Of a DNA stretch of 64,000 bases, positions 33,902 to 41,722 are shown in pieces. Source of the stretch: Paracidovorax sp031843945 (GTDB taxonomy: Bacteria; Pseudomonadota; Gammaproteobacteria; Burkholderiales; Burkholderiaceae_C). The notes under the pieces are model-generated. The model was given only the letters and a program-made list of their open reading frames with translations, had not been told where the DNA came from and did no database searches. Within the stretch, counting starts at the first letter, position 1. The number at the start of each line of letters is the position of its first letter. Where the stretch lies: assembly GCF_031843945.1 (NCBI RefSeq), contig NZ_JAVTJJ010000001.1:744001-808000 (forward strand). The letters run 5' to 3'. The position numbers were made by a program, and so were the translations under genes.

Positions 33902-34510
33902 ATGCCAGCTTTCCGCCACGCCCGCCCTCAACCCTCCGCCCCAGCCGCTGCAGCCGCTGGAACGCCCCGGCTGATCCGCTTCAACAAGCCCTACGGCGTG
34001 CTCAGCCAGTTCACGGCCGAGGGCCGCTGGCAGGGCCTGAAGGACTTCATCGACCTGCCCGGCGTGTACGTGGCCGGCCGGCTGGACGCGGACAGCGAAG
34101 GCCTGCTGCTGTTGACCAGCGATGGCCGCCTGCAGGCCCGCATTGCCGACCCACGCTTCAAGATGGAAAAGACCTACTGGGTGCAGGTGGAGGATGAGCC
34201 CGGCGACGACGCACTGGCAGCGCTGCGCCAAGGCGTGACGCTGAACGACGGGCTGACGCTGCCGGCCCGCGCCGGGCGCATCAAGCCACCCGCCACGCTG
34301 TGGGAACGCGATCCGCCGATTCGCGTGCGCCAGGCCCGCCCCACGGCCTGGATCGCGCTGACCATTCGCGAAGGCCGCAACCGCCAGGTGCGCCGCATGA
34401 CCGCTGCCGTCGGGCACCCCACGCTGCGGCTGGTGCGCGCCGCCATCGGGCCGTATACGCTGGACGGACTCGCGCCGGGCGACTGGGCAGAGCAAGCCGT
34501 TTCGCTATAA
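33902..34510 (+). CDS. rluE: 23S rRNA pseudouridine synthase, RluE/RsuA group
   Basis: 202 residues. Single catalytic domain with FNKPYGVLSQF, the catalytic Asp in AGRLDADSEGLLLLTSDG, REGRNRQVRRMTAAVGHPTLRLVR and the C-terminal LDGLAPGDW. No S4 domain is present, as in RluE, which makes pseudouridine 2457 in E. coli 23S rRNA. The N-terminal 22 residues are a Pro/Ala-rich tail. The last codons and the TAA stop (34508-34510) coincide with the first bases of repeat copy G. Confidence 0.88.
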   Translation: MPAFRHARPQPSAPAAAAAGTPRLIRFNKPYGVLSQFTAEGRWQGLKDFIDLPGVYVAGRLDADSEGLLLLTSDGRLQARIADPRFKMEKTYWVQVEDEPGDDALAALRQGVTLNDGLTLPARAGRIKPPATLWERDPPIRVRQARPTAWIALTIREGRNRQVRRMTAAVGHPTLRLVRAAIGPYTLDGLAPGDWAEQAVSL

Positions 34511-34562
34511 CTTTCATAGCTACTTGCGCTTATCAATAAAGCGCTAGAGGCCTAAAAGACCA
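34504..34562 (+). repeat. Two-hairpin repeat, copy G
   Basis: GCTATAACTTTCATAGC, TACTTGCGCTTATCAATAAAGCGC, TAGAGGCC. Starts inside the last codons of rluE and supplies its stop codon. Confidence 0.85.
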
Positions 34563-34782
34563 TAATTTTGGCCATGGCGACCGACCGGCTCGAGTTATGC
34601 CCGCAGCCTGTGGGCCGATCTGTGGACAAGCGCCCGGACAACCCCGCCAAAGCCGCGCCGGTGCTGCGTTTCAGCGCACTGCCTTGTTTTTAGGCAGATC
34701 GAACAAGCCGCAGATTTCGGCAGCCGCTGCACAGGCACGACGGTATAGTGCGCGGCTTTTCGTCCACGCACCTCACCTTCTT

Positions 34783-35223
34783 TTGTCTACCGTCGCCGCC
34801 TCTCTTTTCTGCCTCGTCGTCGCCATCAGCGACGGCGACACCCTCACGGTGCGCTGCGGCACGCCCGGCGAATACCGGCCGCAGAAGGTACGCATCGTCT
34901 CCATCGACGCGCCCGAGAGCAAGCAGGCCTTCGGCCAACGCGCCCGACAGAACCTCGCGCAGCTGTGCTTTCGCCAGCAGGCAGCGCTGCGCACGCAGGG
35001 GCACGACGCCTATGGCCGCCTGCTGGCTCACGTGCGCTGCGCAGGGCGCGACGTGGCGAGCGAACAGATCGGCGCCGGGCTGGCCTGGGTCTACACCCCG
35101 CACGCGTCGCGCTACCCCGAACTGGCAGCGCTGCAGCGCAAGGCCCGCGCCAGCCACACGGGCCTGTGGTCGCAAAAGCGCCCGCAAGCACCGTGGGACT
35201 ACCGCCGGCGCCACCCGCGCTGA
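34783..35223 (+). CDS. Secreted thermonuclease-like (SNase) protein
   Basis: The SNase fold begins at VVAISDGDTLTVRC and shows VRIVSIDAPESKQAFGQRAR, DAYGRLLAHVRC and GLAWVY...YPELAALQRKARASHTGLW, matching the calcium-binding Asp and catalytic Arg/Glu positions of staphylococcal nuclease. A hydrophobic LLLSTVAASLFCLVVA before it looks like a signal core. The start is uncertain: the TTG at 34783 is the only in-frame start near the signal. The frame extends up to an ATG at 34597, which would add 62 unrelated residues. Followed 120 nt later by an MFS gene. Confidence 0.78.
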   Translation: MSTVAASLFCLVVAISDGDTLTVRCGTPGEYRPQKVRIVSIDAPESKQAFGQRARQNLAQLCFRQQAALRTQGHDAYGRLLAHVRCAGRDVASEQIGAGLAWVYTPHASRYPELAALQRKARASHTGLWSQKRPQAPWDYRRRHPR

Positions 35224-35343
35224 CCCGAGGGGCCCACACGCGCCGAGCGCGAAGCCGGTAGGATCGGGCGCTTTTGCACGCCAGGGCCGACAGGCTGCCT
35301 GGACTATGCAATTGCTGCCGCGCCTGCCCCGGCCTCGCCCTCG

Positions 35344-36624
35344 ATGACCGCTACCCCCAACGACCCTGCCGCGCCTGCCCCGGCCACCAGCGTGTACCGC
35401 CACGCCGGCTTCATCGCGTTCCTGATGGCGCGGCTGGCCGCAGTGTTCGCCACGCAGGTGCAGGCCGTGGTGGTGGCATGGCAGGTGTACGACCTGACGC
35501 GCGAGCCGCTGGCGCTGGCCTATGTCGGGCTGGCGCAGTTTCTGCCCATGCTCTGCCTGCTGCTGCCGGCGGGCGATTTGATCGACCGCTACAGCCGCAA
35601 GCGCATCCTGGCCGTGAGCTGGTCGGTGGGCGCTGTCTGCAGCGGCCTGCTGTGGTGGCTGTCAGGCCACGGCTCGGCGGGGGTTGCGGGCATCTACGCG
35701 GTGCTGGTGCTGTTCGGTTGTTCCCGCGCGTTCTCGGGGCCGGCGCTGCAAAGCCTACTGCCGCAGATCGTGCCGCGCGCCCAGTTGGCCCAGGCGATTG
35801 CGGCCAACAGCATGCTGATGCGTTCGGCCACCCTCGGCGGGCCGTTTCTGGGCGGCTTGCTGTACGCGCTGGGCGGGGGCGAATTGACGTACCCGGTGTG
35901 CCTGGTGTGCTTTGCGCTGGGCACGGCGCTGCTGCTGCGCGTGCCGGTGGCGCACGCTGCACCGCTGGGGCCCACGCAGGGCAGCATGGTCGAGCGCTTT
36001 GGCGCAGGCATTCGCTTCATCAAATCGCGCCCCATCATTCTGGGCACCATCTCGCTCGATCTGTTCGCGGTGCTGCTGGGCAGCGTGATCGCCCTGCTGC
36101 CCATCTACGCGCATGAAGTGCTCCACGTGGGGCCGCAGGGCCTGGGCGCGCTGCGCAGTGCGATGGCGATCGGCGAGGTCAGCGCCGGGCTGTACCTGAG
36201 CATGCGCCCGTTCAACCGCCATGTGGGACGCACCATGTTCATCGCTGTGGCGATCTTCGGCGTGGCGAACCTGGTGTTTTCCTTGTCCACGCTGTTCTGG
36301 CTGTCGTTCGCGGCGCTGATGGTGGCGGGCGCAGCGGACATGGTGAGTGTGTACATCCGTGGTGCGCTGGTGCAGTTCTCCACCCCCGACGCGATGCGCG
36401 GGCGCGTCAACGCGGTGAACATGCTGTTCATCGGGTCGTCCAATGAGCTGGGCGAATTCCGCGCCGGCACCAGCGCCGCGTGGCTGGGCGTGGTGCCCGC
36501 TGCCGTGCTGGGCGGCTTGTGCACGCTGGGCGTAGTGGGCACCTGGGCGCTGGTCTTCAAACCGCTGCGCAAGGTCGACCGCTTCGAGGAAGCCACGCCC
36601 GCAGCGCACCGCGCCGCCAGCTGA
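35344..36624 (+). CDS. MFS transporter, EntS/MFS_3 type
   Basis: 426 residues with about twelve hydrophobic segments. N-terminal GFIAFLMARLAAVFATQVQAVVVAWQVYDLT and the loop GDLIDRYSRKRIL match the MFS_3 exporters (enterobactin exporter EntS and relatives), as do LQSLLPQIVPRAQLAQAIAANSMLMRSATLGGP and STPDAMRGRVNAVNMLFIGSSNELGEFRAG. Substrate not known; no siderophore genes are close. Plausibly a drug or metabolite exporter of the inner membrane. Confidence 0.87.
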   Translation: MTATPNDPAAPAPATSVYRHAGFIAFLMARLAAVFATQVQAVVVAWQVYDLTREPLALAYVGLAQFLPMLCLLLPAGDLIDRYSRKRILAVSWSVGAVCSGLLWWLSGHGSAGVAGIYAVLVLFGCSRAFSGPALQSLLPQIVPRAQLAQAIAANSMLMRSATLGGPFLGGLLYALGGGELTYPVCLVCFALGTALLLRVPVAHAAPLGPTQGSMVERFGAGIRFIKSRPIILGTISLDLFAVLLGSVIALLPIYAHEVLHVGPQGLGALRSAMAIGEVSAGLYLSMRPFNRHVGRTMFIAVAIFGVANLVFSLSTLFWLSFAALMVAGAADMVSVYIRGALVQFSTPDAMRGRVNAVNMLFIGSSNELGEFRAGTSAAWLGVVPAAVLGGLCTLGVVGTWALVFKPLRKVDRFEEATPAAHRAAS

Positions 36625-36746
36625 TCGGTTGCACTCGGCCACAGGCCGATACATCTGTGTCGCCGGGGTAAAAACCGGCGCGGCCCCTTGCGGGCCGGAA
36701 TGTGGCGGCGCACCATGCGCAGCGCAGCCACTACTTTTCCAACACC

Positions 36747-38378
36747 ATGCTGTCTTTTGTGCGTGCCGCCTTGCCTGCCGCGCCCTCGCGCGGCGGTGAC
36801 TTTTCGTCTGACCCAGCGCGCTTCTCCCCCGGGCTCAACCGCCGCCAATGGCTGGCGGTGACGGCTGCCAGCCTGTGCGGGCCGGCAGTCACCGGGTGGG
36901 CGGCTACTGAGACGGCCATCGATGCCGGCAGCGCACAAGGCGTACGCCTGCTGGATCGCCTGACCTGGGGCGCCGACAACGCCTCGCTGCAAGCACTGCA
37001 GCGCACCGGCACCGCCGCCACCGTTGCTGCGCTGCTGCGGCCCGGTACGCCAACCGCTCTGCCGCTGCAGGCCCAGGCGCAGATCGACGCCATGGCCATC
37101 ACCCGCACGCCAATGGAAGCGCTGGCCATCGACATGCAGGCCCGCCAGCAGGCCATCAAGAACGACCCCACCGAAGACGCCCGCAAGGCCGCGCAGGACG
37201 CCTACCAGCGCGACATGCGCGCCCTGCAGCGCGAGGCTGAGCGCCGCTTCGTGCTGCGCGCCGTGTATTCGCCGGCGCAGCTGCAGGAAAAGATGACGTG
37301 GTTCTGGATGAACCATTTCAGCGTCTTCGCCGGCAAGGCCGACATTCGCGCCATGGTGGGCGACTATGAAGACCGCGCGATCCGCCCGCATGCGTTGGGG
37401 CGCTTTCGTGACCTGCTGGGCGCCACGGTGCGCCACCCGGCCATGCTGCGTTATCTGGACAATGCGCAGAACGCGGCGGGCCGCATCAACGAGAACTACG
37501 CGCGCGAGCTGATGGAGCTGCACACGCTGGGCGTGGGCGGTGGCTATTCGCAGCACGACGTACAGGAGCTGGCCCGTGTGCTCACCGGCCACGGCGTGTC
37601 CCTGCGCCCGCTGGACGAGCCGCCGCCGAAGCTGAAAGCCGAATGGGCGCGCCATTACGTGCGCAACGGCCTCTATGAATTCCACCCACAGCGCCACGAC
37701 TGGCAACCGAAGGAGCTGCTGGGCCAGCCGCTGCAGGGCCAGGGCATGGCCGAACTGGACGAGGCGCTGGACCGCCTGGCGCGTGCTCCGGCCACTGCCC
37801 GCTTCGTCTCGCGCAAACTGGCCGCGTACCTGGTGGGCGACGCGCCATCGCCGGCCCTGGTGCAGGCCTTGGCCGAAAGCTTCACACGCAGCGACGGCCA
37901 TATCGGCGCGGTGCTGCAGACGCTCATCGCCAGCGATGCGTTCAAGGCGTCGCTGGGCACCCGCTTGCGCGACCCGGTGCAGTACGTGATGGCCGGGCTG
38001 CGGCTGGGTTATGCCGACCGTGTGCTGGCCAACCCCGACCCCGCGCTGTCGTGGCTGCAGCGGCTGGCCGAACCGCTTTACGGCCGAGCCACGCCAGACG
38101 GCTACCCGCTGGACGCTGCCGCGTGGACCAGCTCTGGCCAGCTGGCCGTGCGGTTCGAGATCGCACGGGCGCTGGGCGGCGCCGGCACCGGCGCGCTCTA
38201 CCGCGCGGAGGGCGCGCCACAGACCAAAGTACCGCCACCGGCCATCGCACAAAGCGAGGCCTTCCGCGCGCTGGAGCCGCTGCTGGCGCCGGCCACGCGC
38301 GTCGCGCTGGCCCGCGCCACATCGCCGGCGGAATGGAACACGTTCCTGCTTTCGGCGCCGGAATTCATGTACGCCTGA
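36747..38378 (+). CDS. DUF1800 family protein, probably exported
   Basis: 543 residues. An N-terminal twin-arginine-like signal (LNRRQWLAVTAASLCGPAVTGWA). The DUF1800 pattern follows: LLDRLTWGAD, TWFWMNHFSVFAGKADIR, LRYLDNAQNAAGRINENYARELMELHTLGVGGGYSQHDVQELARVLTGH, and PLYGRATPDGYPLDAAAWTSSGQL. The family has no proven function and is nearly always followed by a DUF1501 gene, as here (21 nt gap), so they form an operon. The ATG at 36747 gives the cleanest signal; a GTG lies at 36702. Confidence 0.88.
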   Translation: MLSFVRAALPAAPSRGGDFSSDPARFSPGLNRRQWLAVTAASLCGPAVTGWAATETAIDAGSAQGVRLLDRLTWGADNASLQALQRTGTAATVAALLRPGTPTALPLQAQAQIDAMAITRTPMEALAIDMQARQQAIKNDPTEDARKAAQDAYQRDMRALQREAERRFVLRAVYSPAQLQEKMTWFWMNHFSVFAGKADIRAMVGDYEDRAIRPHALGRFRDLLGATVRHPAMLRYLDNAQNAAGRINENYARELMELHTLGVGGGYSQHDVQELARVLTGHGVSLRPLDEPPPKLKAEWARHYVRNGLYEFHPQRHDWQPKELLGQPLQGQGMAELDEALDRLARAPATARFVSRKLAAYLVGDAPSPALVQALAESFTRSDGHIGAVLQTLIASDAFKASLGTRLRDPVQYVMAGLRLGYADRVLANPDPALSWLQRLAEPLYGRATPDGYPLDAAAWTSSGQLAVRFEIARALGGAGTGALYRAEGAPQTKVPPPAIAQSEAFRALEPLLAPATRVALARATSPAEWNTFLLSAPEFMYA

Positions 38379-38399
38379 GGCCCCCAGGAAAGGTTCGCC

Positions 38400-39665
38400 A
38401 TGCCGCACTCCGCTTTTTCAACTTCGACCGGCAGCTCTGGCAACACGCCCACGCGCCGCCATTGCCTGCAGGCGCTGGCCGCCATGGCCGCACCCGGCGT
38501 GCTGCAAGCCAGTCTGGCCGCGACGCCCGACGGCGCCACGGACGCACGCTTTCTGCTCGTCTTTCTGCGTGGCGGCTACGACTGCGCCAGCCTGCTGGTG
38601 CCAGTCGCCAGCGACTTCTACTACGAGACGCGCCCCAACATCGCCATTGCGCGCCCGGGCAGCGATGGCGGGGCGCTGCCCTTGACGGCGGACTGGGGCC
38701 TGCATCCGGCGCTGGCCGGGTCGCTGCAGCCGCTTTATGCCAAAAAACAGATCGCCTTCGTGCCGTTCTCAGGCACCGAAGACCTCACGCGCAGCCACTT
38801 CGACACGCAGGACAGCATCGAGCTGGGCCAGCCGGTGGCTGCGCGGCGCGACTACCGCTCGGGCTTTCTCAACCGGCTGGCGCTGGAGCTGGGGGCCCAG
38901 CCGCGCTGGCACGACCACCTGTCGCCCATGGCTTTTACCGACACGCTGCCGCTGGCGCTGCGCGGCGGCTACGACGTGCCCAACACCGCCCTGGGCGCGG
39001 CCGGCGCGGCCAAGCCGGGCATCGATGACCGGCAGGCTGGGCTGATCGCATCCATGTACCAGGGCACGCCGCTGGCGGTGCCCGTGGCCGAGGGGTTTCA
39101 AACCCGAGACGAGGTGGCGCGCACCATGCAGGGCGAGATGGATGCGGCCAGTCGCAACGCCCTGAGCACCAAAGGCTTTGAAGGCACGGCCCGGCGCATG
39201 GCGCGGCTGATGCAGTCGCGCTACAACCTGGGCTTCGTTGATGTGGGCGGCTGGGACACGCATGTGGGCCAAGGCAACGCCACCGGCGCGCTGGCCAACC
39301 GGTTCGAGGAACTGGGCCGGGGCCTGGCCGCCTTTGCCGACGAGATGGGCCCGTCGTGGACCCGCACCACCGTGGTGGTCGTCAGCGAGTTCGGACGCAC
39401 CTTTCGCGAGAACGGCAACCGGGGCACCGACCACGGCCACGGCAGCGTCATGTGGGTGCTGGGCGGCAGCGTGGCGGGCGGGCGCATTGCGGGCGAGCAG
39501 CAGGCCCTGTCGGCCACCACGCTGTTCCAGAACCGCGACTACCCCGTGCTCAACGACTACCGTTCCGTGCTCGGTGGACTCTTCGCCCGCACCTATGGAT
39601 TGAGGCCGGCCGCGCTGGCGCGCGTGTTTCCGCAGGCCCGCGCGGTCGATCTGAAGCTGGTGTAG
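38400..39665 (+). CDS. DUF1501 family protein, probably exported
   Basis: 421 residues, a sulfatase/alkaline-phosphatase-like fold. Motifs: FLLVFLRGGYDCASLLVP, HFDTQDSIELG, VDVGGWDTHVGQ, VVVVSEFGRTFRENGNRGTDHGHG. The Asp/His set resembles metal sites of that superfamily, but no activity is established. N-terminal TRRHCLQALAAMAAPGVLQASLAA is a Tat-like signal. Second gene of the DUF1800-DUF1501 pair; homologues in the pair are thought to be co-secreted. Convergent with the DHH gene. Confidence 0.9.
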   Translation: MPHSAFSTSTGSSGNTPTRRHCLQALAAMAAPGVLQASLAATPDGATDARFLLVFLRGGYDCASLLVPVASDFYYETRPNIAIARPGSDGGALPLTADWGLHPALAGSLQPLYAKKQIAFVPFSGTEDLTRSHFDTQDSIELGQPVAARRDYRSGFLNRLALELGAQPRWHDHLSPMAFTDTLPLALRGGYDVPNTALGAAGAAKPGIDDRQAGLIASMYQGTPLAVPVAEGFQTRDEVARTMQGEMDAASRNALSTKGFEGTARRMARLMQSRYNLGFVDVGGWDTHVGQGNATGALANRFEELGRGLAAFADEMGPSWTRTTVVVVSEFGRTFRENGNRGTDHGHGSVMWVLGGSVAGGRIAGEQQALSATTLFQNRDYPVLNDYRSVLGGLFARTYGLRPAALARVFPQARAVDLKLV

Positions 39666-39678
39666 CGCCCGGCGGCGA

Positions 39679-40611
39679 TCAGGCCTTGAATTGCCCGCTC
39701 AGCAGTTCAGGCAGGCGGTCGGCGCCCATACGAAAGCCACACGCCTGTGCATGCCCGCCGCCACCCATGGTGACTGCCAGCAGCGAACAGTCGTAGCCGC
39801 GCTGCGAGCGCAGGCCGACCTTCACCTTGCCGTCCTTACCCACCGTCCACATCAGCGCGAAGGTGCCGCTCTGGGCAGAAAGCAGCTCGCCCACCAGGCT
39901 GTGGAAAGCGCCCGGCGCATTCACCATCAGGCCAGCCTCGCCGTTGAAGACCAGCGCCTGCGCGCCGCCCGCAACGTCCTGGGCCAGGTGGCGGAATTTC
40001 TCGTCCATGGCCTGCCCGCGCGCGATGAAGGCGACGGTGTCGGCCGGAGTGAATGCCGCGATTTGCTGCCAGCGCGCGAAGTCGAACGGCTCCATGTCGA
40101 GCGCGGCGACGTAGCCCGCCGTCTCCGGGTACTTCCAGGCCCAGAGGTCGCGGTCCTCGATGAAGCGCGCCAGGTCGGGCAGCGGCGCGTCGGGGTGAAA
40201 GAAGTCCCACGCGAGCCGCGTGCCGGACTTGGTCATGTCGAAATGCACGACGCCGCAGCGGCAGGCAAAGCCCGTCAATTGCTCTGCGGCGCTCTTGTGG
40301 TGGTCGAGCAACACCAACTTGGCAGCGCGCTCGTCGATGGCACCCAACAGGTCTGGCGCAAAGGCGAAGTCGAGGATGTACACCGCACGCCCTTGCAGCG
40401 GCGGCAGGTCGTCCACCGACGTGGCCTGCCCGTGCGAGAGACCCACGCATTCGACTTGGCCGCCGTAGTAGATCCATGCGGCCAGCGCCGCGCCGAAACC
40501 ATCGGCGCAACGGCCGTGGTACAGCACCAGGGGTTGCGGGTCGTTTTTGTCAGGAGCTACCAGCAGTTGGCGGGGCAGCAGGGTGCGGGAGGAGTTCTGG
40601 GTCGTGGTCAT
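39679..40611 (-). CDS. DHH/DHHA1-family phosphoesterase
   Basis: 310 residues. The DHH domain shows VLYHGRCADGFGAALAAW, VYILDFAFAPDLL and LLDHHKSAAEQL (the DHH motif). The C-terminal DHHA1 part has VGLRSQRGYDCSLLAVTMGGGGHAQACGFRM with the GGGH substrate loop. Related proteins cleave short oligonucleotides, pAp or cyclic dinucleotides; this single-protein form lacks the RecJ OB region and the GdpP membrane/PAS parts. Substrate therefore open. ATG at 40611. Confidence 0.88.
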   Translation of the reverse strand: MTTTQNSSRTLLPRQLLVAPDKNDPQPLVLYHGRCADGFGAALAAWIYYGGQVECVGLSHGQATSVDDLPPLQGRAVYILDFAFAPDLLGAIDERAAKLVLLDHHKSAAEQLTGFACRCGVVHFDMTKSGTRLAWDFFHPDAPLPDLARFIEDRDLWAWKYPETAGYVAALDMEPFDFARWQQIAAFTPADTVAFIARGQAMDEKFRHLAQDVAGGAQALVFNGEAGLMVNAPGAFHSLVGELLSAQSGTFALMWTVGKDGKVKVGLRSQRGYDCSLLAVTMGGGGHAQACGFRMGADRLPELLSGQFKA

Positions 40612-40692
40612 CGCCGCTATTGTCGAGCAGCGCCGGTTGCGCGAGTGGTGGGGGTCGGCGCGCGCATTTTTTCGCCCGATATGTCCGCGCGG

Positions 40693-40965
40693 TCATGGCC
40701 GTGCAATCACCCATTTGCTCTCCGTCTTCGGCTGCGCTGCTTCGACCCATTTGCGCAAGCCGTCCTTGCCAGAAGCTGCGCGAAAGAGCAACGCACCCGC
40801 CATCGCCGCATGGAACACGGCGCGCCCGCGCGATGGCGCGGCGACTGCGCACGCCAGCAGGCCCAGCCCCGCGACAGCCACGAATCCGTGTTCGAACGGC
40901 GCACTCGCACGCGCATCGTCATAGGCAATCAGATCGTTCAACGACTCCCGAACGGAATCAGTCAT
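40693..40965 (-). CDS. Small membrane protein, hypothetical
   Basis: 90 residues. A strong Shine-Dalgarno (GAAAGGA) lies eight bases before the ATG at 40965. Two hydrophobic segments: FEHGFVAVAGLGLLACAVA (~25-43) and AVFHAAMAGALLFRAASG (~49-66), flanked by charged ends. It resembles the DUF2892-type two-helix proteins in layout, but I cannot assign it. Divergent from the TerB-like gene (159 nt between starts). Confidence 0.72.
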   Translation of the reverse strand: MTDSVRESLNDLIAYDDARASAPFEHGFVAVAGLGLLACAVAAPSRGRAVFHAAMAGALLFRAASGKDGLRKWVEAAQPKTESKWVIARP

Positions 40966-41124
40966 GGGGCAAGTCCTTTCGTTGGATGAAGCCTTGAAAC
41001 TAGCAGCACCCTGGCGTGCGCGGGCCGTCCGGCAGGCCATGGGCACGTAGGAGAAGGCTGGCCTGCGGGACGGCGGTGGGTTTAACCCAGGAACCAACCC
41101 GCCCTGCCCCGGCTCGCACATCGC

Positions 41125-41583
41125 ATGCTCAAAACACTCAAGGATCTGTTCGATACATTCACCCGCTCGGCCATCGAGGCGCCTGCGGCAGAACGCCAGC
41201 ACGCAGTGCAGCTGGCGGCAGCCGTGCTGCTGGTGGAGGTCATGCGTGCGGAGCCGGCATCCGAGCCGCAGGAACGCAAGGCCGTGGCCCAGGCGCTGTC
41301 CGAACGCTTCGCGCTGGCGGGCGATGAGCTGGACCAGCTGCTCGAGCTGGCAGATGCGACCGCCCGAACCGCCTACGATTACCAGCGCTTCACTTCTGCG
41401 CTGAACGACCATTTCACCCAGCCGGAAAAGATCCGGCTGGTGGAGGCCCTGTGGCAAGTGGCGTATGCCGACGACCATATTGGAGCCGGAGAGCAGCACG
41501 CCATCAGCAAGATTGCCGGTCTGCTGCACGTGACCCATGGGGAGTACATCGCAGCCAAGATGCACGCGCGCGGGCCTGCGTAG
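41125..41583 (+). CDS. TerB-like protein (COG4103)
   Basis: 152 residues, all-helical. The TerB pattern is visible: AVQLAAAVLLVEVMRAEPASEPQERKAVAQALSERF with its acidic first half, and IRLVEALWQVAYADDHIGAGEQHAISKIAGLLHVTHGEYIAAK in the second, the latter with the conserved ADDHIGAGE metal-binding-like loop. Cytosolic. Relatives are linked with tellurite and stress response, but no ter genes are near. Start ATG 41125. Confidence 0.83.
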   Translation: MLKTLKDLFDTFTRSAIEAPAAERQHAVQLAAAVLLVEVMRAEPASEPQERKAVAQALSERFALAGDELDQLLELADATARTAYDYQRFTSALNDHFTQPEKIRLVEALWQVAYADDHIGAGEQHAISKIAGLLHVTHGEYIAAKMHARGPA

Positions 41584-41677
41584 AAGCAGCCGGCAGCTGC
41601 GCTATTGGCGATGCGCACACGGGCGTTCACATGGGCATTGGATCGACCGAAATACGCAGCACGCCAGCGAAGACTAC

Positions 41678-41692
41678 AATTTGGTACAAATT
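41678..41692 (+). promoter_or_regulatory. Inverted repeat upstream of the PAS-GGDEF-EAL gene
   Basis: AATTTGGTACAAATT is an imperfect palindrome (AATTTG/CAAATT) in otherwise GC-rich DNA, 31 nt before the ATG. Could be an operator or part of a promoter. Confidence 0.35.
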
Positions 41693-41722
41693 CCGCTTCT
41701 GCCATTACATTCGCACCGATCT

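Noticed and set aside
36105..38408. 767-codon open frame antisense to the MFS/DUF1800 region
   Set aside because: Spans two real genes on the other strand and shows no motif; a shadow frame.
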